Of a DNA stretch of 64,000 bases, positions 52,734 through 61,282 are shown piece after piece; the first letter of the stretch is position 1; each line of letters starts with the position of its first letter. The notes under the pieces are model-generated. The model saw only the letters and a program-made list of their open reading frames with translations. It was not told where the DNA came from and ran no database searches. Origin of the DNA: Rhodobacterales bacterium HKCCSP123 (lineage in GTDB: Bacteria; Pseudomonadota; Alphaproteobacteria; Rhodobacterales; Rhodobacteraceae); contig WVSO01000012.1 in assembly GCA_015689745.1 (NCBI GenBank), positions 1-64,000 of the forward strand, in the 5' to 3' direction. The position numbers and the translations under genes are program-made.

Positions 52734-54194
52734 ATGCCGCTTCTCTGGATCATCGTGATCGTCGTCTTGCTGGGTGCGGGGGGCTTCGTCCTTGGCCGCC
52801 AGCGTGCCATTGCGAGCGCCGGGGGGGATGCCCGCATCCTGCATTCGCTGCCGAACTACTACGGCACCAACGTGATGATCCTGGCCATCGTGCCTGCGCT
52901 GATGGTCATGGCGGTCTGGATGGTGATCCAGCCGTTGATGATCGAGACGCGCGTCACCGGCATGATCCCGGAGGCCGCCATCGAGGCGGCGGGCAACCGC
53001 GGCCTTGTGATGTCCGACGTGCGCAGGGTGGCCGACGGGCTCGACACCGCGATCGCGGCGGGCGCGCTGACGGCCGACGAGGTGCGCGACCTGAGCACCG
53101 CCGACACCGATGTGCGCGCGCGGCTGGGGGAGGTGGGCGTCGCGCTCGGCAGCGAGGTCTCGGCCGAGGTCCTGGCTGCCGCCCAGAGCTACCGCGCGCT
53201 GAAGCGCACGGGCGGCCTGCTGATGACCGGGGTCGTGCTGGTGCTTGCGGTGCTCGGCCTTGCCTATGGCTCGATCCGCACCAACCGCGAGTTCCGCGCC
53301 CGCAACGCGGTCGAGGCGTCGATCCTCGCCATCCTGATGCTGGCCTCGACCATCGCGATCCTGACGACGGTCGGCATCGTCTTGTCGATGCTGTTCGAGA
53401 CCTTCAACTTCTTCGAGCTCTACCCCTGGCGCGAATTCTTCTTCGGCCTCGAGTGGCGGCCCAGCTTCGAAGGCGGCTCGGACCTGGGCCTGATCCCGCT
53501 TCTCTGGGGTACGCTTTACGTGTCCTTCATCGCGCTGCTGGTCTCGGTGCCCATCGGGCTTTTCGCGGCGATCTACATGGCGGAATACGCCGGAAAGCGC
53601 ATGCGCGCCGTCGCCAAGCCCCTGATCGAGATCCTCGCGGGCATCCCCACCATCGTCTATGGCCTTTTCGCGCTGATCACGGTCGGCCCGCTCCTGCGCG
53701 ACTATTTCGCGGAGCCCCTCGGCCTCGGGTCGTCGTCGTCGTCGGTCATGACGGCCGGGGTGGTCATGGGCATCATGCTGATCCCCTTCGTCTCGTCGCT
53801 CAGCGATGACATCATCAACGCCGTGCCGCAGAGCTTGCGCGACGGATCGTATGGCCTTGGCGCCACCCAGTCCGAGACCGTGCGGCAGGTGATCCTGCCG
53901 GCGGCCCTGCCGGGCATCGTGGGGGCGATCCTGCTGGCGGCAAGCCGCGCCATCGGCGAGACGATGATCGTGGTGCTCGGGGCAGGGGCGGCGGCCGCGC
54001 TGTCGCTCAACCCCTTCGAGGCGATGACGACCGTCACCGTCAAGATCGTGGGCCAGCTGACCGGCGACACCGATTTCTCGAGCCCCGAGGCGCTGGTCGC
54101 TTTCGCCCTCGGCCTGACGCTCTTCGTCATCACGCTGGGGCTGAACGTTCTCGCCCTCTACATCGTGCGCAAGTACCGGGAGCAGTACGAATGA
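52734..54194 (+). CDS. pstC: Phosphate ABC transporter permease PstC
   Basis: Inner-membrane phosphate permease, 486 residues, much longer than E. coli PstC (319) because of a ~170-residue N-terminal part with two extra hydrophobic segments and a helical periplasmic loop. The permease core has FAAIYMAEYAGKRMRAVAKPLIEILAGIPTIVYG, LRDGSYGLGATQSETVRQVILPAALPGIVGAILLAASRAIGETM (EAA-type coupling loop). Such long versions are usual in alphaproteobacteria. Its TGA overlaps the pstA start (ATGA). Confidence 0.94.
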   Translation: MPLLWIIVIVVLLGAGGFVLGRQRAIASAGGDARILHSLPNYYGTNVMILAIVPALMVMAVWMVIQPLMIETRVTGMIPEAAIEAAGNRGLVMSDVRRVADGLDTAIAAGALTADEVRDLSTADTDVRARLGEVGVALGSEVSAEVLAAAQSYRALKRTGGLLMTGVVLVLAVLGLAYGSIRTNREFRARNAVEASILAILMLASTIAILTTVGIVLSMLFETFNFFELYPWREFFFGLEWRPSFEGGSDLGLIPLLWGTLYVSFIALLVSVPIGLFAAIYMAEYAGKRMRAVAKPLIEILAGIPTIVYGLFALITVGPLLRDYFAEPLGLGSSSSSVMTAGVVMGIMLIPFVSSLSDDIINAVPQSLRDGSYGLGATQSETVRQVILPAALPGIVGAILLAASRAIGETMIVVLGAGAAAALSLNPFEAMTTVTVKIVGQLTGDTDFSSPEALVAFALGLTLFVITLGLNVLALYIVRKYREQYE

Positions 54195-55528
54195 CCGACG
54201 CGACCGCATCCCAGCCGCCCGTGCGTTCCCTTTTCGCCGAGGACGCCCGCACCAGGCGCCGCAACCGCGCCGAGGCGCGCTTCCGCGCCTATGGCTTTGC
54301 CGCCGTGGTGATCGGCATCCTCGCGCTGATCATGCTGCTGATCTCGATCCTGTCGAATGGATTGTCCTCCTTCCGGCAGACCTACGTGACCTTCCCGGTA
54401 GACCTGGCCGAGGCGCGGCTGGACCCGCAGGGCAACCGCAACCCCGAGGAAATGGCCGCGGTCACCACCTTCGGCTACCTGCCGGTGATGGCGATGGCCT
54501 TCATCGAGCATGTCGAGGCATTGGGCATCGAGCATGACCTGAGCCCGCAGGAGATGGCCGCGATGATCTCGGGCGAGGCGCCCGCGCAGCTGCGCGCGAT
54601 GGTGCTGGAGAACCCGTCGCTGGTGGGCCAGACCGTCACGCTGGAGATGCTGGTGAACGGGCGGATCGACGGCTACTTCAAGGGCCGCGTCACGATGGCA
54701 AGCGCCGAGCGCGACAACAACGTGACGCCGGGCCAGCTGGTGCTGGCGCAGGCGCTGGCGGATGCGGGCGCGATGGAAACGCGGTTCAACTGGAGCTTCG
54801 TCACCGCGCCCGACGCCTCGGGCCAGCGCCCCGAAGCGGCCGGCCTCGGCGTGGCCATCATCGGGTCGTTCTACATGATGCTCGTGGTGCTGGCGCTGGC
54901 GCTGCCCATCGGGGTCGCCGCCTCGATCTACCTCGAGGAATTCGCGCCGAAGAACCGGCTGACGGACATCATCGAGGTGAACATCTCGAACCTTGCCGCC
55001 GTGCCCTCGATCGTCTTCGGCATCCTCGGCCTTGCGATCTTCATCAATTTCGCGGGCCTGCCGCAATCGGCGCCCATCGTGGGCGGCCTCGTCCTGACGC
55101 TGATGACGCTGCCCACGATCATCATCGCCACGCGGGCATCCTTGCGCGCCGTGCCGCCCTCGATCCGCGAAGCGGCCCTTGGCGTCGGCGCATCGAAGAT
55201 GCAATCGGTCTTCCACCATGTCCTGCCGCTGGCCGCCCCCGGCATCCTGACCGGTACGATCATCGGCCTGGCGCAGGCGCTGGGTGAAACCGCGCCGCTT
55301 CTGCTGATCGGGATGGTCGCCTTTGTCCGCGAATATCCCGCGGCCCCGCTGGACGGCTTGTTCGACCCGGCCTCGGCCCTGCCGGTGCAGGTCTACAACT
55401 GGACACAGCGCTCGGACCCTGCCTTTGTGGAACGCGCCTCGGGGGCGATCATCGTCCTGCTCGTGTTCCTGGTGTTCATGAACGCGCTGGCGATCCTGCT
55501 GCGTCGGCGCTTCGAGCGTCGCTGGTAG
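54191..55528 (+). CDS. pstA: Phosphate ABC transporter permease PstA
   Basis: Second permease subunit, 445 residues against 296 in E. coli. The extra length is an N-terminal cytoplasmic Arg-rich stretch plus a large periplasmic domain (~60-205) after the first helix. The core begins at FYMMLVVLALALPIGVAASIYLEEFAPKN, with NLAAVPSIVFGILGLAIF and the coupling loop SIREAALGVGASKMQSVFHHVLPLAAPGILTGTIIGLAQALGETAPLL. It pairs with PstC. Confidence 0.94.
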   Translation: MTDATASQPPVRSLFAEDARTRRRNRAEARFRAYGFAAVVIGILALIMLLISILSNGLSSFRQTYVTFPVDLAEARLDPQGNRNPEEMAAVTTFGYLPVMAMAFIEHVEALGIEHDLSPQEMAAMISGEAPAQLRAMVLENPSLVGQTVTLEMLVNGRIDGYFKGRVTMASAERDNNVTPGQLVLAQALADAGAMETRFNWSFVTAPDASGQRPEAAGLGVAIIGSFYMMLVVLALALPIGVAASIYLEEFAPKNRLTDIIEVNISNLAAVPSIVFGILGLAIFINFAGLPQSAPIVGGLVLTLMTLPTIIIATRASLRAVPPSIREAALGVGASKMQSVFHHVLPLAAPGILTGTIIGLAQALGETAPLLLIGMVAFVREYPAAPLDGLFDPASALPVQVYNWTQRSDPAFVERASGAIIVLLVFLVFMNALAILLRRRFERRW

Positions 55529-55549
55529 GCCGTCATGGAGGACATCAAC

Positions 55550-56347
55550 ATGAACGATATGCGCGTAACGGAGCGGACCGTGACCGACAAAGAGATCAAG
55601 ATGAAGGCCCGCAAGGTTCAGGTCTTCTACGGCGACAACCACGCGATCAAGGACGTGGACGTCGACATCGAGGACAAGACCGTCACGGCTTTCATCGGCC
55701 CCTCGGGCTGCGGCAAGTCCACCTTCCTGCGCTGCCTGAACCGGATGAACGACACCATCGACATCTGCCGCGTCGAGGGCGACATCCAGCTTGACGGCGA
55801 GGATATCTACGACCCCAAGGTCGACCCGGTGCAGCTGCGCGCCAAGGTCGGCATGGTGTTCCAGAAGCCGAACCCGTTCCCCAAGTCGATCTACGACAAC
55901 GTGGCCTATGGCCCCCGCATTCACGGGCTTGCGCGCAGCAAGTCCGAGCTTGACGAGATCGTCGAGAAATCCCTGCGCCGCGCCGCGATCTGGGACGAGG
56001 TCAAGGACCGGCTCGACGCGCCGGGCACCGGCCTTTCGGGCGGGCAGCAGCAGCGGCTCTGCATCGCGCGGGCCGTGGCGACGAGCCCCGAGGTTCTGCT
56101 GATGGACGAGCCCTGTTCGGCGCTCGATCCCATCGCGACGGCCCAGGTCGAGGAGCTGATCGACGAGCTGCGCGAGCGATTCTCGGTCGTGATCGTGACC
56201 CACTCGATGCAGCAGGCCGCCCGCGTCAGCCAGAAGACGGCCTTCTTTCACCTCGGGAACCTCGTCGAGTTCGGCGAGACCTCGAAGATCTTCACCAATC
56301 CCGACGATCCCCGCACCGAAAGCTACATCACGGGCCGGATCGGTTGA
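55550..56347 (+). CDS. pstB: Phosphate ABC transporter ATP-binding protein PstB
   Basis: ATPase of the Pst importer, 265 residues: Walker [20 protein letters not shown] (typical of PstB), Q-loop [23 protein letters not shown], signature [14 protein letters not shown], Walker [18 protein letters not shown]-loop [12 protein letters not shown]. The start at 55550 is selected because GGAGG lies eight bases upstream; an in-frame ATG at 55535 would lie over that site. It also transmits phosphate status to PhoR through PhoU. Confidence 0.96.
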   Translation: MNDMRVTERTVTDKEIKMKARKVQVFYGDNHAIKDVDVDIEDKTVTAFIGPSGCGKSTFLRCLNRMNDTIDICRVEGDIQLDGEDIYDPKVDPVQLRAKVGMVFQKPNPFPKSIYDNVAYGPRIHGLARSKSELDEIVEKSLRRAAIWDEVKDRLDAPGTGLSGGQQQRLCIARAVATSPEVLLMDEPCSALDPIATAQVEELIDELRERFSVVIVTHSMQQAARVSQKTAFFHLGNLVEFGETSKIFTNPDDPRTESYITGRIG

Positions 56348-56376
56348 GGCTAGAGAGCAGGGCAGGGGAGTAGACC

Positions 56377-57093
56377 ATGCCGCATTCGGAACATATCGTC
56401 TCGGGCTTCGACCGTGACCTCGAGGGCATCCAGGCGCAGATCATGCGCATGGGCGGCCTTGTCGAGGAAGCGATCGCCAAGGCCACCGAGGCGCTCGAGA
56501 CCCGCGACCTCGAACTTGCGCGCGCGGTGCGCGCCGGCGACAAGGCCATCGACGCGCTGGATGAACAGGTCAACGACGAGGCGGCCCGCGTGATCGCGCA
56601 GCGCCAGCCCATCGCCAGCGACCTGCGCACGGTGCTGACCGTCTTCCGCATCTCGACCAACCTCGAGCGGATCGGCGATTACGCCAAGAACATCGCCAAG
56701 CGCACCGAGACGATCATCGACCAGCCCCCCGTGAACGGCACCGGCGCCTCGCTCCGGCGCATGGCGCGGCAGGTGGAGCTGATGCTCAAGGACGCGCTCG
56801 ACGCCTATATCCAGCGCAACGCCGACCTCGCGGCGGATGTGCGCGCGCGCGACCGTGACGTGGACCAGATGTATTCGGCGCTGTTCCGCGAATACCTGAC
56901 CTTCATGCTGGAAGACCCGCGCAACATCACCACCTGCATGCACCTGCATTTCATGGCGAAGAACATCGAGCGGATGGGCGACCACGTGACATCGATCGCC
57001 GAGCAGGTGATCTACCTCGTGACCGGCGACATGCCGGACGACGATCGCCCCAAGGAAGATTCCACCCCGCATGACGCGGGCCTGAAGGGGTAG
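56377..57093 (+). CDS. phoU: Phosphate signalling protein PhoU
   Basis: Negative regulator linking Pst transport activity to PhoR, 238 residues. Two three-helix PhoU repeats carry the metal-binding motifs RISTNLERIGDYAKNIAKRT (~89-108) and, in the second repeat, HLHFMAKNIERMGDHVTSIAEQ (~190-211), both with the E-R-x-G-D core. With a membrane-less PhoR, PhoU is the likely physical bridge. It begins 29 bp after pstB. Confidence 0.96.
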   Translation: MPHSEHIVSGFDRDLEGIQAQIMRMGGLVEEAIAKATEALETRDLELARAVRAGDKAIDALDEQVNDEAARVIAQRQPIASDLRTVLTVFRISTNLERIGDYAKNIAKRTETIIDQPPVNGTGASLRRMARQVELMLKDALDAYIQRNADLAADVRARDRDVDQMYSALFREYLTFMLEDPRNITTCMHLHFMAKNIERMGDHVTSIAEQVIYLVTGDMPDDDRPKEDSTPHDAGLKG

Positions 57094-57102
57094 GGCGGGG
57101 CA

Positions 57103-57789
57103 ATGGCGGGCGAACCCACGGTTCTGGTCGTCGAGGATGAGCCGGCGCAGCGCGAGGTGCTGGCCTACAACATCCAGGCCGAGGGTTACCTCGTGATGAC
57201 GGCCGAAGCCGGCGACGAGGCGCTCGACATCGTGCGCGAGACGCCGCCCGACGTGATCGTGCTGGACTGGATGCTGCCGCATGTCTCGGGGATCGAGGTG
57301 TGCCGCCAGCTCAAGATGGGCGGTGAAACCGCCCGCATCCCGATCATCATGCTCTCGGCCCGGTCCGAGGAGGTGGACAAGATCCGGGGGCTGGAAACCG
57401 GCGCCGACGATTACGTGACCAAGCCCTATTCCGTGGCCGAGTTGCTGGCGCGTCTGCGCACCCAGCTGCGCCGCGTGCGGCCCGCCACGGTGGGCGAGCG
57501 ACTGGACTACCAGGACATCGTCGTGGATCTCGCCGAGCACCGCGTCTACCGCTCGGGCGAGGAACTGCGCCTCGGGCCGACCGAGTTCCGCCTGCTGACC
57601 GCCTTCATGGAACGCCCCGGCCGCGTCTGGAGCCGCGAGCAGTTGCTCGACCGCGTCTGGGGGCGCGACATCTACGTCGACAGCCGCACGGTCGACGTGC
57701 ATGTCGGCCGGTTGCGCAAGGCGCTGAAAGCGGGCGACCACGGCGACCCGATCCGCACGGTGCGCGGCGCGGGTTACGCGCTGGGATGA
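57103..57789 (+). CDS. phoB: Phosphate regulon response regulator PhoB
   Basis: OmpR-type activator, 228 residues. The receiver domain has acidic residues in VVEDEPAQ, phosphoacceptor Asp55 in VIVLDWMLP and Lys in YVTKPYS. The C-terminal winged helix (~130-228) has LGPTEFRLLTAFMERPGRVWSREQLLDRVWG and DVHVGRLRKAL, the DNA-contacting part. It closes the phoR-pst-phoU-phoB cluster, 9 bp after phoU. The last 16 bp overlap the convergent amidohydrolase gene. Confidence 0.95.
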   Translation: MAGEPTVLVVEDEPAQREVLAYNIQAEGYLVMTAEAGDEALDIVRETPPDVIVLDWMLPHVSGIEVCRQLKMGGETARIPIIMLSARSEEVDKIRGLETGADDYVTKPYSVAELLARLRTQLRRVRPATVGERLDYQDIVVDLAEHRVYRSGEELRLGPTEFRLLTAFMERPGRVWSREQLLDRVWGRDIYVDSRTVDVHVGRLRKALKAGDHGDPIRTVRGAGYALG

Positions 57790-58706
57790 TCCAGCCGGTA
57801 GACCCGCGCGGCGGTGTCTCGGAAGACCTGGGGCAGGGCGGTGCCGGCACCTGAGAGGGCCAGCGCGCGCGCCGTCTCGCGCAGGACCGAGTCATAGGGT
57901 TTTGCAAGTTTTTCGACAGGATAGTTCGATCCGAACATGACCCGTTCCGGGCCGAAGACCCCCAGCAGGTGATCGACCATCGGTGCGATCGTCCCGGCTG
58001 ACCAGTCGGCGTCGAACATGCCCCAACCGCTCAGCTTGACCGAAACCTGCCGAAGCTTGGCCAATTCCGCCACGCCCGCACGCCATGTGTCATCCGCACC
58101 GTTCCGCGGGCTGCCCGCGTGGTCGAGGATCACCGGCATCTGCGGATGAGCCGAGATGACCTCGGCGGCCTCGTGCATCTGTTCGGGATAGCATTGCAGG
58201 TCGAAGGTCAACCCGGCTTCGGCCACCCGGGCAAGGCCCGCGCGCCAGGTCGCATCCGACAGCAGCGGACGGGGCGCGAAGCTGAGGCCGGGCGCTTCCG
58301 GCAGGTGGCTGACGATCTGGCGCAGGCCCACGAGCCCGGGCGTCTCGGCATGGCGCGCGAGCGTGGTGGCGAGATCGGGGGCACACAGATCCGCAAGACC
58401 CACGATGGCGACGCGATGGGAACCGGCGGTTTCGGCGACGAAGCGGGTCTCCGCCACGGGATCGGGCAGGGCACCGTCGGTCTGCACATGGACCGAGGCC
58501 AGCGGTCGAACCGGCGTTTCGGAGAGGAACTCGTCCCACAGGTAGTCACGCTGGATCGGCGTGGGATCTCCAAAGGGTTTCGGCGCACCGATGTCGCGCA
58601 ACCAGCCATAGCCGATCTCGTCACCGCGGCTGTCCGGCGCCCAGACGTGGTGATGCGCGTCGATGAAGCCGAAGGGCAGACCGTCCTCGAAGTCGCTGGC
58701 CGACAT
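57774..58706 (-). CDS. Amidohydrolase family protein (COG3618, TIM-barrel metal-dependent)
   Basis: A 310-residue amidohydrolase_2-type enzyme. Metal-binding HxH is in GFIDAHHHVW (residues 14-23), the conserved His/Asp of later strands in VILDHAGSPR, and the last Asp region in VMFGSNYPVEKL (Asn replaces the more common Asp-Phe-Pro). Relatives include lactonases (fucono- or rhamnono-lactonase) and 2-pyrone-4,6-dicarboxylate hydrolase, so a lactone is a plausible substrate. It is monocistronic, preceded by a 16-bp perfect palindrome, and overlaps the 3' end of phoB. Confidence 0.83.
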   Translation of the reverse strand: MSASDFEDGLPFGFIDAHHHVWAPDSRGDEIGYGWLRDIGAPKPFGDPTPIQRDYLWDEFLSETPVRPLASVHVQTDGALPDPVAETRFVAETAGSHRVAIVGLADLCAPDLATTLARHAETPGLVGLRQIVSHLPEAPGLSFAPRPLLSDATWRAGLARVAEAGLTFDLQCYPEQMHEAAEVISAHPQMPVILDHAGSPRNGADDTWRAGVAELAKLRQVSVKLSGWGMFDADWSAGTIAPMVDHLLGVFGPERVMFGSNYPVEKLAKPYDSVLRETARALALSGAGTALPQVFRDTAARVYRLDHPSA

Positions 58707-58716
58707 GCATTACTCC

Positions 58717-58732
58717 CATAATCATGATTATG
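58717..58732. promoter_or_regulatory. 16-bp perfect palindrome upstream of the amidohydrolase
   Basis: CATAATCATGATTATG, centred 18 bp upstream of the amidohydrolase start in the only AT-rich patch of this region. It has the form of an operator for a dimeric repressor (e.g. GntR/MarR/AraC class); no regulator gene is adjacent. Confidence 0.6.
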
Positions 58733-58832
58733 TTAAATTAAGGTGCGCTTGGGCGGCGGCACTGGCCTGTTTGGTGCCCTTGAACGGCCCCTTGCGCAAG
58801 CCGAAGCGCGCGGACATGCGGATGTTTTGCAT
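58728..58832 (-). CDS. Possible 34-residue basic small ORF or gene remnant
   Basis: An ATG at 58832 opens 34 codons (MQNIRMSARFGLRKGPFKGT, then a short Ala/Gln-rich tail), ending at TAA 58728-58730 inside the palindrome. There is no good ribosome-binding site and a stop lies four codons upstream. The basic Gly/Lys-rich sequence looks protein-like but could be the remnant of a lost gene. I do not recognise it. Confidence 0.2.
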   Translation of the reverse strand: MQNIRMSARFGLRKGPFKGTKQASAAAQAHLNLT

Positions 58833-58987
58833 GAAGTTCGCACGCTAACATCCTGAAATCACGCCACCGACGCCGCCAGCAGCGTGGCTTGGCCTGTGCT
58901 TGTCCTGCTAGTGCGCTGAAATCATGGCGCATTCCCCCTTCCGCAGCCCCGGCGAACGCGCCATAGTTGGCGCAGAGGGATAAAAGC

Positions 58988-59431
58988 ATGAACATTCTGG
59001 TCTTGAACGGGCCCAACCTGAACCTGCTCGGAACACGCGAGCCGGAGGTCTACGGCCATCACACGCTCGCAGATATCGAGGCGGCCTGCATCGCGCATGG
59101 CAAGACGCTCGGCGTCACGGTGAGCTGTGCGCAATCAAACGTCGAAGGCGTGCTGGTCGATCACCTGCACGCGGCGCGCGGCAGCATGGACGGCGTGGTG
59201 CTGAACGCCGGCGCCTACACACACACGTCGATCGCGCTTCGGGACGCGATCTCGGCGACCCGGCTGCCGGTCGTCGAACTGCACCTGTCGAACACCCATG
59301 CGCGCGAGGAGTTCCGCCATGTCTCGATGATCGCGCCCGTCTGTGTCGGCGTGATCCTGGGCTTCGGCGCCGCGGGCTACCAATTGGCGCTGACGGCGCT
59401 TCACTGGCATCTCTACGGGTCGCGGTCATGA
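58988..59431 (+). CDS. aroQ: Type II 3-dehydroquinate dehydratase
   Basis: Shikimate pathway enzyme, 147 residues, dodecameric flavodoxin-like type II DHQase. The family start NILVLNGPNLNLLGTREPEVYG gives catalytic Arg17 and Tyr22 on the lid loop; NPGA-equivalent NAGAYTHTSIALRDA and the substrate-binding ELHLSNTHAREEFRHVS follow. Ends at GFGAAGYQLAL. Start ATG 58988 follows AGAGGGA. Its TGA overlaps the start of a LuxR regulator (ATGA), an unusual coupling. Confidence 0.96.
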   Translation: MNILVLNGPNLNLLGTREPEVYGHHTLADIEAACIAHGKTLGVTVSCAQSNVEGVLVDHLHAARGSMDGVVLNAGAYTHTSIALRDAISATRLPVVELHLSNTHAREEFRHVSMIAPVCVGVILGFGAAGYQLALTALHWHLYGSRS

Positions 59432-60234
59432 AGGTTCTCGAGCCGTACCTGAAGATGTCGACCGTGGAGGAGTTGTGGGCGCATCATACCTGCGTGATGG
59501 CGGACTACGGGTTCGACCGGCTGTTCTACGCCTTCAACGCCTTTCGCGGCGCCGGGCTCTATGACAACCCGGAGGATGCGCTTCTGCTGACGAACATGCC
59601 CACGGATTACGTGGATGCCTATGTCAACGGAGGCATGTTCCGCGACGGTGTCATGATGCGGTGGGCCGTGCAGAACACCGGCTTCGCATCTTGGGCGCGT
59701 GTTTATGCCGAGATGCAGGAGCAGCCGCTCACGGAAGGCGAAAAGGCGATGCGGGCGTTGAATGAACGTCACGCCATAACCGCCGGATATACAATCAGTT
59801 TTCCAATGGCGATCAAGAACGCCAACGCCGGGATCGGCATGGCTGTCGAAAAGGGCCGCACGCAGGAGGATGCCGACGCCATCTGGGCCGAGCATGGGCG
59901 GGACATCGAGATCATCAACCATGTCGCGCATCTGTGCATCCTGCAGCTTCCCGCCACGGGGCAGCGCACCCTCCTCACCCCGCGCCAGGCAGAGGTCCTG
60001 GAGCTGGTCGCCGACGGCAAGACGATGCAGGACATCGCGCTGATCCTCGACCGCAACGTGGCGACGGTGGAGAAGCACCTGCGCGGCGCGCGGGATGCGC
60101 TCGGCGTCGAGACGACGGCGCAGGCCGTGCGCAAGGCCTCGATCCTGAACCAGATTTTCCGGATCGAGGAGCATGGCCGCAATGCCGCCGGTGAGCCTCC
60201 GCTCATGGCCGGAACGGTCGCCCGACGCGGCTGA
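59428..60234 (+). CDS. LuxR family transcriptional regulator (autoinducer-binding type, solo)
   Basis: A 268-residue quorum-sensing-type regulator. An N-terminal autoinducer-binding-like domain (~15-170) includes FDRLFYAFNAFRG and GMFRDGVMMRWAVQNTGFASWARV. A C-terminal GerE HTH (~188-245) begins LTPRQAEVLELVADGKTMQDIALILDRNVATVEKHLRGARDALGV. No luxI homologue is in the window, so it is a LuxR solo here and may sense an acyl-homoserine lactone made elsewhere, another ligand, or none. It is translationally coupled to aroQ. Confidence 0.88.
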   Translation: MKVLEPYLKMSTVEELWAHHTCVMADYGFDRLFYAFNAFRGAGLYDNPEDALLLTNMPTDYVDAYVNGGMFRDGVMMRWAVQNTGFASWARVYAEMQEQPLTEGEKAMRALNERHAITAGYTISFPMAIKNANAGIGMAVEKGRTQEDADAIWAEHGRDIEIINHVAHLCILQLPATGQRTLLTPRQAEVLELVADGKTMQDIALILDRNVATVEKHLRGARDALGVETTAQAVRKASILNQIFRIEEHGRNAAGEPPLMAGTVARRG

Positions 60235-60547
60235 GCGCGCCACCCTCCTCCCGGGGTAAGGATTCCCTCCGTTTCGGTTTCCGTGCCGTCACGTCAATCT
60301 GACCCTGTTCCGTGAGTGATGGCAATTCTGCCAGGAACAGGGGAATGACGCGTATTGGCGCTGCAAGCATTCCTCAAGGCCGGGAAACCGGGCCCGATGC
60401 GTGTCGTGGCGTGATTTCGTCCCGGCGCGCGTCGAGGTTTGGGCGGGCGCACCTATCCCCATGTCCCTCGCGCCATGCCCCGAGTCGCGGCGCCACCGGC
60501 CTGTCCGGCGGCGCCGCGACCATGCCTGCCCCGAGGCCGGCCCCCGT
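60235..60547. other. 313-bp intergenic region with nested inverted repeat
   Basis: It lies between the 3' ends of the LuxR gene (+) and the SGNH-like gene (-), so neither needs a promoter here. It holds CCCTGTTCC (60303-60311) paired with GGAACAGGG (60334-60342), enclosing TGGCA-ATTC-TGCCA (60320-60333). The outer repeat could be a bulged terminator-like hairpin; the inner 14-mer is lux-box-like. No credible ORF or RNA gene was recognised; the rest appears featureless GC-rich DNA. Confidence 0.45.
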
Positions 60548-61282
60548 TCAGCCGCCCGCGTCGAGCTGCGCTGCAAGCGCGATGAGCGCGGCCATCACGA
60601 GGCGTCCGTAGTCCGCGTTGGCGTGATGGGTGTCCTTGGGGTTCTCGTGGCGAAAGGCCTCGTCGGTCAGACCGTCGGGCGTGATCGTCCTCTCCGGCTG
60701 GCGCAGCACGGGGATGCCGGACAGCTCCAGCGCCTCCCCCACGTGGGCGCGGTAGCGCCTGTCGATCTCCCTGCACACCTCTCGCCGCAGGCGTCCGACA
60801 TAGGTCGCATGGGCAAAGAAGCGCGGTCCTTCCACGACGATCACGTCAAGACCCAGGGACGCGACGGCGCGCGCGAAGGCGACGGACGGGCCACAGTCCT
60901 GTTCGATGATCCGCAGGACCGCCTGATCGGACAGCGGGATTTCATCCCCCTCGCCCCGAAGGGCCCAGGGCACGTGTCGGTCCCAGCCGAAGCCCCGCAG
61001 CACGCGGGAGGTGTTCATCGGAAGCGAAAGGGCGATGATCGCCCCCTGCCCCGTCGGCCCGGCGAAACTGTCGCGATCGAGGGTCAGGTTGCGCCAGCGC
61101 GCGGCCCGCGTGGTGACGGAGGTGCCCTCGTCGGACAGGGCGAAGAACGCTGTGGCGGCCTCTCCGCCAGGGCCGAAAGGGTGGAAGTGGACCTTCCGCC
61201 GCCCGGCCATCCCGGGTGTCCCGTCGAACGCACGCTTCATCGCGCCGATGTGGCTGTCGCCGATCAGGGCGAGCGGCCTCAT
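60548..61282 (-). CDS. SGNH-like hypothetical protein
   Basis: A 244-residue protein beginning LALIGDSHIGAMKRAF, which resembles the GDS(x) nucleophile block of SGNH hydrolases (Ser in GDSH, residue ~10). The end has NPKDTHHANADYGRLV, resembling the D-x-x-H catalytic block (Asp and His near residues 218-221). The middle is poorly conserved. No signal peptide. It is coupled by ATGA to the GSCFA gene upstream (61279-61282). It is possibly an acyl-esterase or acetyltransferase-like enzyme for a surface glycan; substrate unknown. Confidence 0.65.
   Translation of the reverse strand: MRPLALIGDSHIGAMKRAFDGTPGMAGRRKVHFHPFGPGGEAATAFFALSDEGTSVTTRAARWRNLTLDRDSFAGPTGQGAIIALSLPMNTSRVLRGFGWDRHVPWALRGEGDEIPLSDQAVLRIIEQDCGPSVAFARAVASLGLDVIVVEGPRFFAHATYVGRLRREVCREIDRRYRAHVGEALELSGIPVLRQPERTITPDGLTDEAFRHENPKDTHHANADYGRLVMAALIALAAQLDAGG

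Noticed and set aside
58738-59016. A 92-codon minus-strand frame upstream of aroQ
   Set aside because: It overlaps the aroQ ribosome-binding site and has Arg/Ala/Cys-rich, motif-free sequence.
60312-60611. A 99-codon plus-strand frame between luxR and the SGNH-like gene
   Set aside because: Low-complexity Ala/Arg/Ser/Pro translation, runs into the SGNH-like gene antisense, and has no ribosome-binding site.
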